This document shows positions 16,608-27,312 of a stretch of DNA of 62,585 bases, in pieces (position 1 is the first letter of the stretch; every line of letters starts with the position of its first letter). Origin of the DNA: Thermomonas hydrothermalis (GTDB taxonomy: Bacteria > Pseudomonadota > Gammaproteobacteria > Xanthomonadales > Xanthomonadaceae); contig NZ_FQUK01000010.1 in the NCBI RefSeq assembly GCF_900129205.1, forward strand, positions 1-62,585, given 5' to 3'. Below the pieces are notes generated by a model. The model was not told where the DNA came from and did not search any database. It saw only the letters and a list, made by a program, of their open reading frames with translations. A program made the translations under genes and the position numbers.

Positions 16608-17903
16608 TTACGTCAGCAGCGACCAGTTGAGCCGGGCCCCATGGGCTGCAAGCCAGGTCGCCAGGGGCTCGGCGAGCAGGCGGTCGCCGGCCGCCAGTAG
16701 ACACTCGCCATCGGAGAGCAGCGGCATGCGCACGCGCAGCCAGGGCGGAATGTTGGCCTCCTGGAGCGCGTGTTTGAGCGAATGCGAGTGGCGCCGGCCC
16801 GGCAGCCAGATCCGTTCGCCGCCGCGGCGAGCATGCACCCTTAGGGGGTGCTCGAACGCGGCCGCGCCGGTCAAATGCAAGGTGTCGCCGGTTGGCAGCC
16901 GCAACGGTGTGCGGCCATCCCATTCGGTCTGCCAGTCGGGGGGCAGCGGTGGCCGCTGCCAGCCGGCATGCAACAGGTCGCGCCAGCGTTGCAGACGCGC
17001 CCCCTGCCAGTCGAAGCAGGCGCGGGCATCTGGGCTTGCGTTGAACAGGGTGGTCTCGCAACAGGCAATGCCGCGGGCCGGTAGCGGCGGCAGCCCCACG
17101 TGATGGATCCAGCGTCGCAAGACCCGGGCCCGGCGTCCGGCAGGCATGGCGAGCAGAGTGGGGACGTGCAGCAGATCCGGTGCGCGCTGGGCGGTGGCCA
17201 GCGCATCGGCATCGTCTGGATCAAGCAGGTCACAGGCTTCGGCGCACAGCGCGGCACTTCGCGCCATTTGGCTTGCCGCCTGTGGCCAGCGCTGCCGTAG
17301 CTGGGGCATCACCTGGTGGCGCAGGTAGGCGCGGTCGAACGCCAGGTTGGTATTGTCCGGGTCATGTACCCAGCGTAGGCCGTGCTGCAGGGCGTAGTCA
17401 GCCAGGCAGGCGCGCGGCAGCCCCAGCAGGGGCCGCCAGAGCCAGCCGTGTGCATATCTGCGCCACGGTCGCATCGCCGCCAGCCCCTCTACCCCAGCGC
17501 CGCGCAGCAGGCGTAGCAGCAGGGTTTCGGCCTGGTCATCGGCATGGTGTGCCAGGGCCAGGATCTCGTCGGCGGCCAATACCTGCGCGAAGGCGGCATG
17601 GCGTGCCTGCCGCGCCGCGCCTTCCAGACCAAGCGGGCTGTCACGCTCGACCTGCACCGACAGCACGAGCAACGGGATATCCCAGCCTGCGCAGACCTGC
17701 CGGCAGTGATCCGCCCAGGCATCGGCCTGCGGATGCAGGCCGTGGTGGATGTGCACTGCGCGCAGGCCCTGCTGGCGCAGTTGCGCATCTTGGGCGAGCA
17801 GATGCAGCAGCACGGAAGAATCCATGCCGCCGCTGTAGCCCACCAGCACCGGCCCGGGACGTCGGGCGGGTTGCCAGTGTGGGTGGAAGGTAGAGATGGG
17901 CAT
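16608..17903 (-). CDS. tilS: tRNA(Ile)-lysidine synthase
   Basis: It attaches lysine to C34 of the CAU-anticodon tRNA-Ile, changing both codon reading (AUA) and aminoacylation. It has 431 residues. The N-type ATP-pyrophosphatase loop is SGGMDS at 24-29. Further active-site elements are GLRAVHIHHGLHPQAD, LALAHHADDQAETLLLRLLR and GWLWRPLLGLPRACL, followed by the TilS-specific middle and C-terminal domains. It is an essential cytoplasmic enzyme. It lies between a small membrane protein gene and xseB on the same strand and is probably co-transcribed with xseB and ispA. Confidence 0.93.
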   Translation of the reverse strand: MPISTFHPHWQPARRPGPVLVGYSGGMDSSVLLHLLAQDAQLRQQGLRAVHIHHGLHPQADAWADHCRQVCAGWDIPLLVLSVQVERDSPLGLEGAARQARHAAFAQVLAADEILALAHHADDQAETLLLRLLRGAGVEGLAAMRPWRRYAHGWLWRPLLGLPRACLADYALQHGLRWVHDPDNTNLAFDRAYLRHQVMPQLRQRWPQAASQMARSAALCAEACDLLDPDDADALATAQRAPDLLHVPTLLAMPAGRRARVLRRWIHHVGLPPLPARGIACCETTLFNASPDARACFDWQGARLQRWRDLLHAGWQRPPLPPDWQTEWDGRTPLRLPTGDTLHLTGAAAFEHPLRVHARRGGERIWLPGRRHSHSLKHALQEANIPPWLRVRMPLLSDGECLLAAGDRLLAEPLATWLAAHGARLNWSLLT

Positions 17904-17948
17904 GGGGGGGGTGGAAACGCCGCGCCGGCTGGCGCGGCGTCAAGGCCC

Positions 17949-18242
17949 TTACTCGGTGTCGATGCGGATCCCGCCGACAAAGCCGGCCGCGAGGTTGTAC
18001 AGGAGCGCCTGGATCACCCCGCCGATGAACCCGAAGATCCCGTACAGGATCGGCATGATGATCAGCCCCATGAACCCGCCAGCGAACGCACCGCTATTGC
18101 TGTGCCCCATCGCGGCCCCCAGGATGGCGCCAAACACACTGCCAAAGACGAACATCAGGATTCCAACCAGCAGACCGAGCATGGCTGAGATGATGGCCGC
18201 GACCTTGCCTGCGGATAACACATCGATACGCTTGATGATCAT
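17949..18242 (-). CDS. Small membrane protein, DUF3566-like
   Basis: A 97-residue protein with two or three hydrophobic segments (AAIISAMLGLLVGILMFVFG, then IIMPILYGIFGFIGGVIQAL). It ends in LYNLAAGFVGGIRIDTE, a motif found at the end of DUF3566-type transmembrane proteins. ATG 18242 is preferred because the more upstream frame is basic and lacks family resemblance. Function is unknown. It lies between accA and tilS on the same strand, 231 bases after accA, and is probably transcribed from its own promoter. Confidence 0.68.
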   Translation of the reverse strand: MIIKRIDVLSAGKVAAIISAMLGLLVGILMFVFGSVFGAILGAAMGHSNSGAFAGGFMGLIIMPILYGIFGFIGGVIQALLYNLAAGFVGGIRIDTE

Positions 18243-18473
18243 TGAACGCTCCCCATAGACACCGGCGGTTTGCCGGCGTCGGAACTCTAGCAAAGGCAGC
18301 GGGCGAGGCAGAGGTGGTGACCGCACGCCTCACCACGTCGGCAGGCGCCGAACGGGGATGGTGGGGCCGCGAAACCATCGCGCAGGCGATTGCGTTCGCG
18401 TATGTCGCATCCGTGGGTCACGGCCTGTGCGAGCAGGCCCAGGGTGGACGTGTCCGGAACTTGACTGCCTTCT

Positions 18474-19433
18474 TCAATGCTTCTCGTAGGCACCATAGCT
18501 GCGCAGGCGCTGGTAGCGGCGTTGCAGCAAGGTGTCGATGGGCACGTTCTGCAGGGCATTGAGTTCGTTGAGCAGCACCGCTTTCAGACGCTTGGCCATC
18601 TGTACCGGGTTGCGGTGGGCACCGCCGATCGGTTCGCGCACGACTTTGTCGATCAGACCCAATTCTTTCAGCCGGCGGGCGGTCAGGCCAAGCTGTTCGG
18701 CCGCGTCCTTGGCTTTGGCGGCATCGCGCCAGAGGATCGAGGCGCAGCCTTCCGGGCTGATGACCGAATAGGTGCTGTATTCCAGCATCAGGGTGCGATC
18801 GCCGACGCCGATGGCCAGCGCGCCGCCGCTGCCGCCTTCGCCGATCACCGTGCATACGATTGGTACGCGCAGTTCGGCCATTTCCAGCAGGTTGCGGGCG
18901 ATCGCCTCGGATTGGCCGCGTTCTTCGGCATCGATGCCGGGCCAGGCGCCCGGGGTGTCGATGAAGGTGAGAATCGGCAGGCCGAAGCGCTCGGCCAGCT
19001 TGAACAGCCGCAGCGCCTTGCGGTAGCCCTCCGGCTTGGGCATGCCGAAGTTGCGCCGGACCTTGGTTTTGGTGTCGCGGCCTTTTTCATGGCCGACCAC
19101 CAGGACCGCCTGTCCATCAATGCGGGCCAGCCCGCCGACGATGGCGGGATCATCAGCAAAGGCGCGGTCGCCGGCCAGTTCCTGGAACTCCTCGCACATC
19201 ACCTTGATGTAGTCCAGGGTGTAAGGGCGCTGCGGGTGCCGGGCCAGCTGCGAGACCTGCCACGGGGTGAGGTCGCGGAAGATGGCCGCGGTGCGCTTGC
19301 GCAGCTTTTCCTGCAAGGCGCGCACTTCGCCGTCGATGTCCAGCCCGGGCGCCTGGCTGGCCTGGCGCAGGGCCTGGATTTTGGCTTCCAGATCGGCGAT
19401 GGGCTGCTCGAAGTCGAGATAGTTCGGGTTCAT
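18474..19433 (-). CDS. accA: Acetyl-CoA carboxylase carboxyltransferase subunit alpha
   Basis: The alpha subunit of the cytoplasmic carboxyltransferase that moves the carboxyl group from biotin on AccB to acetyl-CoA, the committed step of fatty-acid synthesis; AccD is its partner. The 319 residues match E. coli AccA in length. Recognisable blocks are [16 protein letters not shown] at the start, [19 protein letters not shown], the oxyanion-type segment [31 protein letters not shown] and [14 protein letters not shown]. It directly follows dnaE, the usual order in gammaproteobacteria. Confidence 0.95.
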   Translation of the reverse strand: MNPNYLDFEQPIADLEAKIQALRQASQAPGLDIDGEVRALQEKLRKRTAAIFRDLTPWQVSQLARHPQRPYTLDYIKVMCEEFQELAGDRAFADDPAIVGGLARIDGQAVLVVGHEKGRDTKTKVRRNFGMPKPEGYRKALRLFKLAERFGLPILTFIDTPGAWPGIDAEERGQSEAIARNLLEMAELRVPIVCTVIGEGGSGGALAIGVGDRTLMLEYSTYSVISPEGCASILWRDAAKAKDAAEQLGLTARRLKELGLIDKVVREPIGGAHRNPVQMAKRLKAVLLNELNALQNVPIDTLLQRRYQRLRSYGAYEKH

Positions 19434-19495
19434 CCGGGCGAGTTTAGCGCACCGGCCGATACCGTACCGAGACGTCTGGTGGAGTGCGCACGCAA

Positions 19496-22400
19496 TCAGG
19501 CAGTGCCTGCCCAGGGGCGCGCCATCTGCACGCTGACCGCACTGACACCTGGCAGGCTGCGCAGCAGGGCGGGAAGATCGGGCGACATCTGCAGGCCGCG
19601 TCCATCATTGAAGAGCAGGCGGCCGCGACCAGCGGCGGTCGTGGCCTCCAGCAGCAGCGGAATCGGGCCGGAATGCGCGGCCAGCAGGGCTTCAAGCTGG
19701 GCAAGCGCACCACTTGCGCGCAGGTCGATCCGCAGCGAGATGCGCTGGGCCTGATGGCGGCATAGCTCGGCATAGTCCCAGCAACGGTTGGCGCGGAGCG
19801 AGAAGCCGCCGTTGAACTCGTCCTCGCGCAGCTGGCCTTCGACTATCAGCAGGCGGTCACGGGTAAGCAGCGGGGCGATCTCGCTCCACTGGTCGCCGAA
19901 GAAACCGCATTCGATCCGGCCGCGACCGTCTTCCAGTTGCACGAACGCCTGCCCGTCGCCGCGCTTACGGATAGCCGTGACCAGCCCGGCAACCACGGTC
20001 GGCACGCCAGGCCGGTAGCCGCCGCGGCCGCCCTCCTGACCGCCGCGTGCTGGTGTTGCGCCGCGTTCCCACAGGGTTTGCAGCATCGACAGGTCGTGGC
20101 CGACCAGCCTGACCACGTCCTCGCGGTAAGGATCCATCGGGTGCCCGCTGAGGTAGAGCCCCAGCGTTTCGCGTTCGCCTTGCAGCCGGCGTGACAAGGG
20201 CCACTCCGAGGTCACAGGCAAGTCCACCCGGATGTCGCCGCCCCCACCGAACATGTCAAACAGCCCGGATTCGCGGTTGCGGGCGATCTGCTCGGTGGCT
20301 TTGAGCACTTCCGGCAGTTGCAGCATCAGCGAGGCTCGGTTGACCGCCAGGCCGTCCATCGCGCCAGCGTGAATCAGCGCTTCCAGCGTGCGGCGGTTGA
20401 GGCCGGCGGCAGAGACCCGCTGGCAGAAGTCGAGCAGGTCGCGGAACGGGCCGCCCGCCTGGCGGGCTGTTTCGATGGCCTCGCACACCCCCTGGCCGAC
20501 GCCTTTCACTGCGCCCAGCCCGTAGCGCAGGGTGGTGGCGTCGATGGCGGTAAACCGGTAGCCGGAGGCATTGACGTCCGGCGGCAGGATGGTCAGACCC
20601 AGATTGCGCGCTTCCTCCAGAAAGCCCACCACCTTGTCGGTCTTGTCCATGTCGCTGGACAACGTGGCGGCCATGAACTCGGCTGGGTAATGTTTTTTCA
20701 GCCACGCGGTCTGGTAGGCGACCAGCGAGTAGGCAGCGGCATGCGACTTGTTGAAGCCGTAGCCGGCGAACTTCTCCATCAGGTCGAAGATTTCATCCGC
20801 CTTGCGCTCATCCACGCCATTCTTGGCGGCGCCTTCGCGGAACATCTGGCGGTGTTTGGCCATTTCCGCCGGAATCTTCTTGCCCATCGCCCGGCGCAGC
20901 AGGTCGGCGCCGCCCAGCGAGTAACCGCCGACGATCTGTGCCATCTGCATCACCTGCTCCTGGTAGACCATGATGCCGTAGGTCTCCTGGAGCATGTCCC
21001 GGGTGCGCGGATCGGGGTACTCGAACTCTTCGCGCCCGTGTTTACGAGCCACGAACGAGGGGATCATTTCCATCGGCCCCGGGCGGTATAGCGCATTCAG
21101 GGCGATCAGATCTTCGAACCGGTCAGGCTTGGCATCCTTCAACGCGCGCCGCATGCCGGCGGATTCGAACTGGAACACCGAGCCGGTATTGCCGCTGGCG
21201 AAGATGTCGCGATAGACGCTGGCATCGTCCAGCGGGATAGCGCTGATGTCGATCGGCTCGGCGCCTTCACGTGCACGCCGTGCGTTGATGGCCTTGACTG
21301 CCCAGTCGATGATGGTGAGTGTGCGCAGGCCGAGGAAGTCGAACTTGACCAGCCCCACCGCTTCCACGTCGTCCTTGTCAAACTGGGTGACCGGGTTCTT
21401 GCCGAGCGTGCCGTGATCGTGTTCGGCAAACAGCGGGCAGAAGTCGGTCAGCGGCGAGGGCGCGATCACCACGCCGCCAGCGTGCTTGCCGGCGTTGCGG
21501 GTGAGGTCTTCCAGTTGCAGCGCCAGATCGACCAGGTCACGCACCTCGTCTTCGGTTTCGTAGCGCTGGATCAGCTCCGGCGAGGCCATTTCGCTTTCGC
21601 GTCCGCCTTTGCCGCGGCCTAGGGCGTCCTTGAGGCTGATGCCCAAGATGTTGGGCACCAGCTTGGCGACACCGTCCACCATGCCGTAGCTCAGCCCCAG
21701 CACGCGCCCGGCGTCGCGCAGCACCGCTTTGGCGGCCATCGTGCCGTAGGTGATGATCTGGCTGACGCGGTCGCGGCCATATTTGCGGGCGACGTATTCG
21801 ATCACCTCGTCGCGCCGATCCATGCAGAAGTCGATGTCGAAGTCCGGCATCGACACGCGTTCCGGGTTGAGGAAGCGCTCGAACAGCAGGTTGTAGGGCA
21901 GCGGGTCGAGATCGGTGATCTGCAGCGCCCAGGCCACCAGCGAGCCGGCGCCGGAGCCACGGCCAGGGCCGATCGGGATGCCCTGTGATTTCCCCCACTG
22001 GATGAAGTCGGCCACGATCAGGAAGTAGCCGGAGAAGCCCATCTTGCAGATGGTGTCCAGCTCGAACTCCAGGCGGGCGTCGTAATCGGCGCGAGTCTTG
22101 CCGGGCGCCAGCGGATGCCGGGCCAGGCGTGCGTCCAGCCCCTCTTTCGCCTGCTTGCGGATCCAGCTGTCCAGGGTCTCGTCGGAGGGCACCGGGTAGG
22201 CCGGCAGGAAGTAAGTGCCCAGCCGGAGTTCGATATTGCAGCGCTGCGCCAATGCCACGGTGTTGTCGAGCGCGTCAGGCACGTCGGCGAACAGCTCGAC
22301 CATCGCCTCGGTGGATTTCAGGTACTGCTCGCGGCTGTACTCACGCGGTCGGCGTGGATCGTTCAGGATGCGGCCACTGGCGATGCACACCCGCGCTTCG

Positions 22401-23071
22401 TGTGCCTCGAAGCCGGCAGCATCGAGAAAGCGCACGTCATTGCTGGCGACGACCGGCAGGCCCAGGGACGCGGCGGCGTGCAAGGCAAACCGGTTGAACG
22501 CCTCCTCGCCCTCACGGCCGGTGCGGGTCAGCTCCAGATGCAGGTCTTCGCCGAACACATCGCGCCAGGCGCGCAGCTGGGCCAGGGCCAGATCGTGACG
22601 GCCGGCCAGCGCCAGTCGCCCGGCCAGGCTCTGGCGACCCGCAAGTGCGAACAGGCCGGCATGTTCTTCGCGCAGCCATTCCGGTTCGATGGCAACGCCA
22701 TCACCGCGGTGGCCTTCCAGCCAGGCCCGGCTGAGCAGACGCGACAGGCTCAGATAGCCGGTGCGGTCACGGCAGAGCAGGGTGAGCAGCGAGGGGGCGT
22801 CGCCGCCGTCGGCGATCATCACGTCGCTGCCGGCGATGGGCTTGATGCCCACGCTTTCCGCTGCCTTGTAGAACTTCACCAAGGCGAACAGGTTGTTGCG
22901 ATCGGTCACAGCCAGCGCCGGCAGCCCAAGCTCCAGCGCGCGGCTGAGCAAGTTGGGACGGTCGCCCGCCTTTTCCGGGCGCGCATAGTCAGGTTTCTCG
23001 GGCACGCGGATGGTGGAATCCACGAGCGAGAACTCGGTGTGCAGGTGCAGGTGAACGAAACGTACAGGCAT
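19496..23071 (-). CDS. dnaE: DNA polymerase III subunit alpha
   Basis: The replicative polymerase of the cytoplasmic replisome, 1191 residues. An N-terminal PHP domain ([15 protein letters not shown]) is followed by the C-family polymerase core with the catalytic aspartates in [16 protein letters not shown] and [16 protein letters not shown], then the finger and beta-clamp-binding regions, a helix-hairpin-helix segment and a C-terminal OB fold ([16 protein letters not shown]). ATG 23071 gives the standard [15 protein letters not shown] start. It lies between rnhB and accA on the same strand, with an 84-base gap on the rnhB side. It appears complete. Confidence 0.96.
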   Translation of the reverse strand: MPVRFVHLHLHTEFSLVDSTIRVPEKPDYARPEKAGDRPNLLSRALELGLPALAVTDRNNLFALVKFYKAAESVGIKPIAGSDVMIADGGDAPSLLTLLCRDRTGYLSLSRLLSRAWLEGHRGDGVAIEPEWLREEHAGLFALAGRQSLAGRLALAGRHDLALAQLRAWRDVFGEDLHLELTRTGREGEEAFNRFALHAAASLGLPVVASNDVRFLDAAGFEAHEARVCIASGRILNDPRRPREYSREQYLKSTEAMVELFADVPDALDNTVALAQRCNIELRLGTYFLPAYPVPSDETLDSWIRKQAKEGLDARLARHPLAPGKTRADYDARLEFELDTICKMGFSGYFLIVADFIQWGKSQGIPIGPGRGSGAGSLVAWALQITDLDPLPYNLLFERFLNPERVSMPDFDIDFCMDRRDEVIEYVARKYGRDRVSQIITYGTMAAKAVLRDAGRVLGLSYGMVDGVAKLVPNILGISLKDALGRGKGGRESEMASPELIQRYETEDEVRDLVDLALQLEDLTRNAGKHAGGVVIAPSPLTDFCPLFAEHDHGTLGKNPVTQFDKDDVEAVGLVKFDFLGLRTLTIIDWAVKAINARRAREGAEPIDISAIPLDDASVYRDIFASGNTGSVFQFESAGMRRALKDAKPDRFEDLIALNALYRPGPMEMIPSFVARKHGREEFEYPDPRTRDMLQETYGIMVYQEQVMQMAQIVGGYSLGGADLLRRAMGKKIPAEMAKHRQMFREGAAKNGVDERKADEIFDLMEKFAGYGFNKSHAAAYSLVAYQTAWLKKHYPAEFMAATLSSDMDKTDKVVGFLEEARNLGLTILPPDVNASGYRFTAIDATTLRYGLGAVKGVGQGVCEAIETARQAGGPFRDLLDFCQRVSAAGLNRRTLEALIHAGAMDGLAVNRASLMLQLPEVLKATEQIARNRESGLFDMFGGGGDIRVDLPVTSEWPLSRRLQGERETLGLYLSGHPMDPYREDVVRLVGHDLSMLQTLWERGATPARGGQEGGRGGYRPGVPTVVAGLVTAIRKRGDGQAFVQLEDGRGRIECGFFGDQWSEIAPLLTRDRLLIVEGQLREDEFNGGFSLRANRCWDYAELCRHQAQRISLRIDLRASGALAQLEALLAAHSGPIPLLLEATTAAGRGRLLFNDGRGLQMSPDLPALLRSLPGVSAVSVQMARPWAGTA

Positions 23072-23155
23072 CGCGTGGCCGCGTGGTGAACTTGCAGGGT
23101 AGGCCGGTGGGCCAGCTCCGGCAAGGTCTTGACAGATCGCTGCAACGCTGTCGGC

Positions 23156-23770
23156 TCAGCCGGCAGGAATACCGGGGAGTAATGTCTGTATCGGCACCTG
23201 CGCCAGCGCGGCGCGGACTGGCGCGAAGCTGCGCCGATGCTGCGGGCTGGGCCCGTAGCGGCGCAGTGCGTCCAGATGGGCCGGGCTGGGGTACCCCTTG
23301 TGGCGGTCGAAGCCGTACTGCGGGTAGACATCGTGGAGCTCCCGCATGCGCCGGTCGCGGGCAACCTTGGCCAGGATCGAGGCGGCCATGATGCTGCGAT
23401 CACGGGCATCGCCGCCGACCCAGGCCTCGGCTGGGCAGGGGAGATCCTGCGGCAAGCGGTTGCCATCGATGCGCGCACAGTCGGCGGCATGTGCCACGCC
23501 CAGTAGGGCCTCGCGCATGCCGTGCATGGTGGCCTGGAAGATATTGCGACGGTCAATCTCATCGGCCTCGATGAACACGATCTTCCACGCCAGTGCACGC
23601 TCGATGATGCGTGGATAGAGCTGTTCGCGCATGCGTTCGGTCAGGGCCTTGGAGTCGTCCAGGCCATTGACCGGGCAGCGGCCCGGCGGGAACACCACCG
23701 CCGCCACCACCAGCGGGCCTGCCAGGGGGCCGCGTCCGGCTTCGTCGATTCCGGCGATACGCAGACTCAT
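23156..23770 (-). CDS. rnhB: Ribonuclease HII
   Basis: It removes ribonucleotides and RNA primers from RNA/DNA hybrids. It has 204 residues, normal for RNase HII. The D-E motif is in [20 protein letters not shown] follows, the third acidic site is in ARIDGN and the last in [14 protein letters not shown]. The start ATG 23770 overlaps the lpxB stop by four bases (ATGA), so translation is coupled to lpxB. The frame extends upstream only as antisense or out of frame with lpxB. Confidence 0.94.
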   Translation of the reverse strand: MSLRIAGIDEAGRGPLAGPLVVAAVVFPPGRCPVNGLDDSKALTERMREQLYPRIIERALAWKIVFIEADEIDRRNIFQATMHGMREALLGVAHAADCARIDGNRLPQDLPCPAEAWVGGDARDRSIMAASILAKVARDRRMRELHDVYPQYGFDRHKGYPSPAHLDALRRYGPSPQHRRSFAPVRAALAQVPIQTLLPGIPAG

Positions 23771-24906
23771 CGCGATTGCAGCACCTCGGCGATGGCGTCG
23801 GCGGCGCGCTGGGAGGCGTCGCGGCGCAGGATTTCGTGCAAGGCCAGAAAGCGGGGCTGCAGTGCGGCCACCGCGTCGGCATCGCGGAACCACCGCAGCA
23901 GCTCGGCGTGCAGCTTGTCCGGCGTGCAGTCGTCCTGCAGCAGCTCGGGGATGAGTGCCTCGCCGGCCAGTACATTGGGCAGGCTGACGTGGGCGGACTT
24001 CAGCAGGCCGAACAGTTGGACGATGCGGTAGGTGAGCGGGGCAATCCGGTGGCCAACCACCATCGGCCGCTTGCACAGCATGGCTTCCAGTGCGGCCGTG
24101 CCAGAGGCCAGCAGCACCACATCGCTGGCGATCATGGCGGCCTGCGCCTGACCGGCGACAACACGAATATCGGTGGCATCGCCCAGAGATTCATGGATGG
24201 CGGCGTGACACTGCGCATTTGCGGCCGGCACCACTACGCGCAACCCCGGTATGTCCGTCGCCAGGCGGCGGGCGGCATCAGTAAAGACCGGCAACAGGCG
24301 GCGGATTTCGCCCAGCCGGCTGCCGGGCAGCAGCGCCAGGATCGGGGCATCCTCTGGCTCGCCCAGTGCGGCGCGGGCAGCGGCACGATCCGGGTGCAGC
24401 GGGATCGCATCGGCCAGCGGGTGACCGATGAATATGGCATCCACGCCGTGCTTTGCGTAGATCGGTGGCTCCATCGGAAACAGGCAGAGCACGCGATCGG
24501 CACTCGCGCCGATCTTCGCTGCGCGGTGTTCCCGCCAGGCCCAAACCGAGGGGCTAACATCGTGCACGGTGCGCACACCGCGCTGTTTCAGCCAGCGTTC
24601 CACGCCGAGGTTGAAGTCGGGTGCATCGATGCCGACAAACACATCGGGTTGCCAGTCCAATACCCGCTGGCGGAACGTCCTGCGCAGCTTCAGCAAGCGC
24701 GGCAGATGCGCCAGGACCTCGGTCAGCCCCATCACCGCCAGGTCGCTGGCGTCCCACCAGGTGTCTACGCCTGCGGTGCGCATGGCATCGCCGCCGATCC
24801 CGGCGAACTGTGCATTGGGGAAGCGCGCGCGCAGTGCTTCGACCAGCCCGGCGCCGAGCTGGTCGCCAGAGGTTTCGCCAGCGCAAAGGGCAATGCGAAC
24901 CGTCAT
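23767..24906 (-). CDS. lpxB: Lipid-A-disaccharide synthase
   Basis: It joins UDP-diacylglucosamine and lipid X into the lipid A disaccharide at the inner face of the inner membrane. The 379 residues match the GT19 family. Conserved blocks are [35 protein letters not shown], the substrate loop VSPSVWAWR, and [10 protein letters not shown]. The C-terminal half carries [11 protein letters not shown]. It follows lpxA in the same direction, with a 118-base gap, and overlaps rnhB by four bases. Confidence 0.95.
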   Translation of the reverse strand: MTVRIALCAGETSGDQLGAGLVEALRARFPNAQFAGIGGDAMRTAGVDTWWDASDLAVMGLTEVLAHLPRLLKLRRTFRQRVLDWQPDVFVGIDAPDFNLGVERWLKQRGVRTVHDVSPSVWAWREHRAAKIGASADRVLCLFPMEPPIYAKHGVDAIFIGHPLADAIPLHPDRAAARAALGEPEDAPILALLPGSRLGEIRRLLPVFTDAARRLATDIPGLRVVVPAANAQCHAAIHESLGDATDIRVVAGQAQAAMIASDVVLLASGTAALEAMLCKRPMVVGHRIAPLTYRIVQLFGLLKSAHVSLPNVLAGEALIPELLQDDCTPDKLHAELLRWFRDADAVAALQPRFLALHEILRRDASQRAADAIAEVLQSR

Positions 24907-25024
24907 ACAGCGTCCCGTGCTTCAAACCGATCGCGGCCGAGGCGGAGGCATGTTCCCACAACGCGAAGGATGTGGAGTGACTTGGAGTGCGCCCCCGTCT
25001 CGATCACGACGAAGTCGATCGCAT

Positions 25025-25810
25025 TCACCGCAGCAGCGGTCGCTCGCCGGCGTCGATGAACTCGAGGAACGCGCGCACATCGTCGCTGGCCGCGGCGATC
25101 TCGGCGATTTGCGTCTTGGCATCGTCCAGCTTGGCGTCGCCCATGTACAGCGCGCGGTAGGCGCGCTTGATTGCGGCGATGCGGGTGGCATCGAAGCCGC
25201 GCCGCTTGAGGCCTTCGATATTGATGCCGCGTGGTCGTGCGTACTTTTCCTGCGCCACCATCAGGTAGGGTGGGACGTCGCCGTTGACGAAGGCGCCCAT
25301 GCCGATGAACGCGTGGTCGCCAATCCGGCAGAACTGGTGCACTCCGGAAAAGCCACTCAAGATGACATGGTTGCCGACAGTGACATGGCCGGCGAGTGTG
25401 GCGTTGTTGGAAAACACGCAGTCATCGCCGACGCTGCAGTCATGGGCGATGTGGCAATAGGCCAGAATCCAGTTACGGCTGCCGACGCGGGTGATGCCAC
25501 CGCCGCCGCCGGTGCCACGGTTGATGGTGACGAACTCGCGGATGGTGTTGCCGTCACCGATCTCCAGCGCCACCGGTTCACCGCGGTATTTCTTGTCCTG
25601 CGGCTCACCGCCGATGGCCGCATGGCCATAGATGCGGTTGTTGCGGCCGATCCGGGTCGGTCCCTCAATGATGCAGTGCGGGCCGATCCGGGTGCCGTCG
25701 CCGATTTCCACGGCATCGCCGATCACCGCATACGCCCCCACCTCCACGCCCGCACCCAGACGGGCGCCGGGATGGATGACAGCAGTGTGATGGATGAGGT
25801 CGGTGGTCAT
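25025..25810 (-). CDS. lpxA: UDP-N-acetylglucosamine acyltransferase
   Basis: It performs the first step of lipid A synthesis, moving a hydroxyacyl chain from ACP to UDP-GlcNAc in the cytoplasm. It has 261 residues. A left-handed beta-helix of hexapeptide repeats spans about residues 5-190 ([20 protein letters not shown] at the start). The catalytic histidine is in the AHDCSVGDD region, and the C-terminal helical domain begins at [16 protein letters not shown] 25810 is the family start; a longer frame would add unrelated residues. Five bases separate it from fabZ. Confidence 0.95.
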   Translation of the reverse strand: MTTDLIHHTAVIHPGARLGAGVEVGAYAVIGDAVEIGDGTRIGPHCIIEGPTRIGRNNRIYGHAAIGGEPQDKKYRGEPVALEIGDGNTIREFVTINRGTGGGGGITRVGSRNWILAYCHIAHDCSVGDDCVFSNNATLAGHVTVGNHVILSGFSGVHQFCRIGDHAFIGMGAFVNGDVPPYLMVAQEKYARPRGINIEGLKRRGFDATRIAAIKRAYRALYMGDAKLDDAKTQIAEIAAASDDVRAFLEFIDAGERPLLR

Positions 25811-25815
25811 TGGGG

Positions 25816-26283
25816 TCAATTGCGAGCAGCTGCGCACAGGATTTCGGCACAGGCGGCCTGTTCGCCGTCCACACGGGCAATGCCGGCATATTGGGCCATG
25901 TTGCGGATGCGGCGCTTGAGCACCACCTCCAGCTCCAACCGGTCGCCCGGCACCACCATGCGGGTGAACTTGGCGTTGTCCACCTTGACCAGATAGAAAA
26001 TCTGACCCTCACCGGCGCCTGGGTCGCGCGAGAGTTGGGTGAGCAACCCGCCCGCCTGGGCCAGCGCTTCCACCACCAATACGCCTGGCATCACCTTGTG
26101 GCCAGGGAAGTGGCCGGTGAAGAACGGCTCGTTATAGCTGACGTTCTTGTAGGCCAATACGCGCTTGTCTTTCTCGAACTCGACCACCCGGTCGACCAGC
26201 AGGAAGGGGTAGCGGTGTGGCAGCAGCTGTTCGATTTCGGCGCTTGTCACAGGCAGGTGCACGGATGCAGTCGCGTCGTTCAT
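25816..26283 (-). CDS. fabZ: 3-hydroxyacyl-[acyl-carrier-protein] dehydratase FabZ
   Basis: It dehydrates 3-hydroxyacyl-ACP in fatty-acid elongation; by sharing the hydroxyacyl-ACP pool it competes with LpxA and LpxD. A hot-dog-fold protein of 155 residues. The family motif [14 protein letters not shown] lies at residues 20-33, and the catalytic histidine is in [20 protein letters not shown] with its partner acidic residue. It overlaps lpxD by four bases (ATGA) and lies just before lpxA, the standard lipid A cluster order. Confidence 0.95.
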   Translation of the reverse strand: MNDATASVHLPVTSAEIEQLLPHRYPFLLVDRVVEFEKDKRVLAYKNVSYNEPFFTGHFPGHKVMPGVLVVEALAQAGGLLTQLSRDPGAGEGQIFYLVKVDNAKFTRMVVPGDRLELEVVLKRRIRNMAQYAGIARVDGEQAACAEILCAAARN

Positions 26284-27299
26284 TCGTCGTCCTTGCCGCT
26301 GCCCGGTAAGCGTCGGGCAATGCGGTCGAGTTGTTTGAAGCGGGCGGCGCTTTTGCGCCAGCTACGGTTGTCCATCAGCGGTGTGCCGGAAGAATACTCG
26401 CCGGGCTGACGGATGGAGTGGGTGACCAGCGACATCGCGGTGATCGTCACCCGGTCGCAGACTTCCAGGTGGCCGAGAATGCCGGCGCCACCGCCGACCA
26501 GGCAGTACCGGCCGATCTTGGCGCTGCCGGCGACCGCAGAGCAGCCGGCCATGGCCGTATGTGCGCCGATGCGCACGTTGTGGCCGATCTGGATCTGGTT
26601 GTCCAGGCGCACGTCCTCTTCCAGCACGGTATCGCCCAGCGCACCGCGATCGATGGTGGTATTGGCGCCGATTTCGCAATCGTCGCCGACCACCACGCCG
26701 CCCAGCTGCGGCACCTTGATCCAGTGCCCCTGATCCATGGCCAGTCCAAACCCGTCCGCACCCAGCACTGCGCCCGGGTGGATCAGCACGCGCCGCCCCA
26801 GGCGCACGCGCGTGACCAGGGTGACCCGGGCGACCAGCGTGCAGTCCTGACCGATGTGGCAGTCTTCCCCGATCACACAGCCTGGGCCGATCACTGCGCC
26901 CGCCTCGATGCGGCTGCCTGCCCCGACGCTCACCAGCGGCCCGATGCTGGCGCTGGGGTCGATCACGGCATCGGGTGCGATCACGGCACTTGCATGGACA
27001 CCCGGCTGACGCACCGGGCGGGGCTCGAACAGTGCCGCGATCTTCGCAAAGGCGGCATATGGATCGCGGGCCAGCAAGGCGGTACCGGAAAACGCATGCG
27101 CGTCATCGGCCCGCATCACCACGACGCCCGCCTGGGTTTGACCAAGCTGGCTGCGATAACGCGGGTTGGCCAGAAACGCGAGCTGCGATGGCGTGGCATC
27201 GGCCAGGGTCGCCACGCCGGTCACCTGGCGATCCTCGCCGTGCAGTTTCAGACCAAACCGTTCGGCCAGCCCGGATGCGGAATAGGCGGCTCCCCCCAT
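26280..27299 (-). CDS. lpxD: UDP-3-O-acylglucosamine N-acyltransferase
   Basis: The third enzyme of lipid A synthesis: it adds the N-linked hydroxyacyl chain to UDP-3-O-acylglucosamine. It has 339 residues: an N-terminal uridine-binding domain (ATPSQLAFLANPRYRSQL), a hexapeptide beta-helix (SASIGPLVSVGAGSRIEAGA onward) with the catalytic histidine in QIQIGHNVRIGAHTAMAG, and a C-terminal helix. The start is ATG 27299, 14 bases after the bamA stop; the frame stays open upstream but overlaps bamA. No skp gene lies between bamA and lpxD. Confidence 0.94.
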   Translation of the reverse strand: MGGAAYSASGLAERFGLKLHGEDRQVTGVATLADATPSQLAFLANPRYRSQLGQTQAGVVVMRADDAHAFSGTALLARDPYAAFAKIAALFEPRPVRQPGVHASAVIAPDAVIDPSASIGPLVSVGAGSRIEAGAVIGPGCVIGEDCHIGQDCTLVARVTLVTRVRLGRRVLIHPGAVLGADGFGLAMDQGHWIKVPQLGGVVVGDDCEIGANTTIDRGALGDTVLEEDVRLDNQIQIGHNVRIGAHTAMAGCSAVAGSAKIGRYCLVGGGAGILGHLEVCDRVTITAMSLVTHSIRQPGEYSSGTPLMDNRSWRKSAARFKQLDRIARRLPGSGKDDE

Positions 27300-27312
27300 G
27301 CCGATGCCCCGC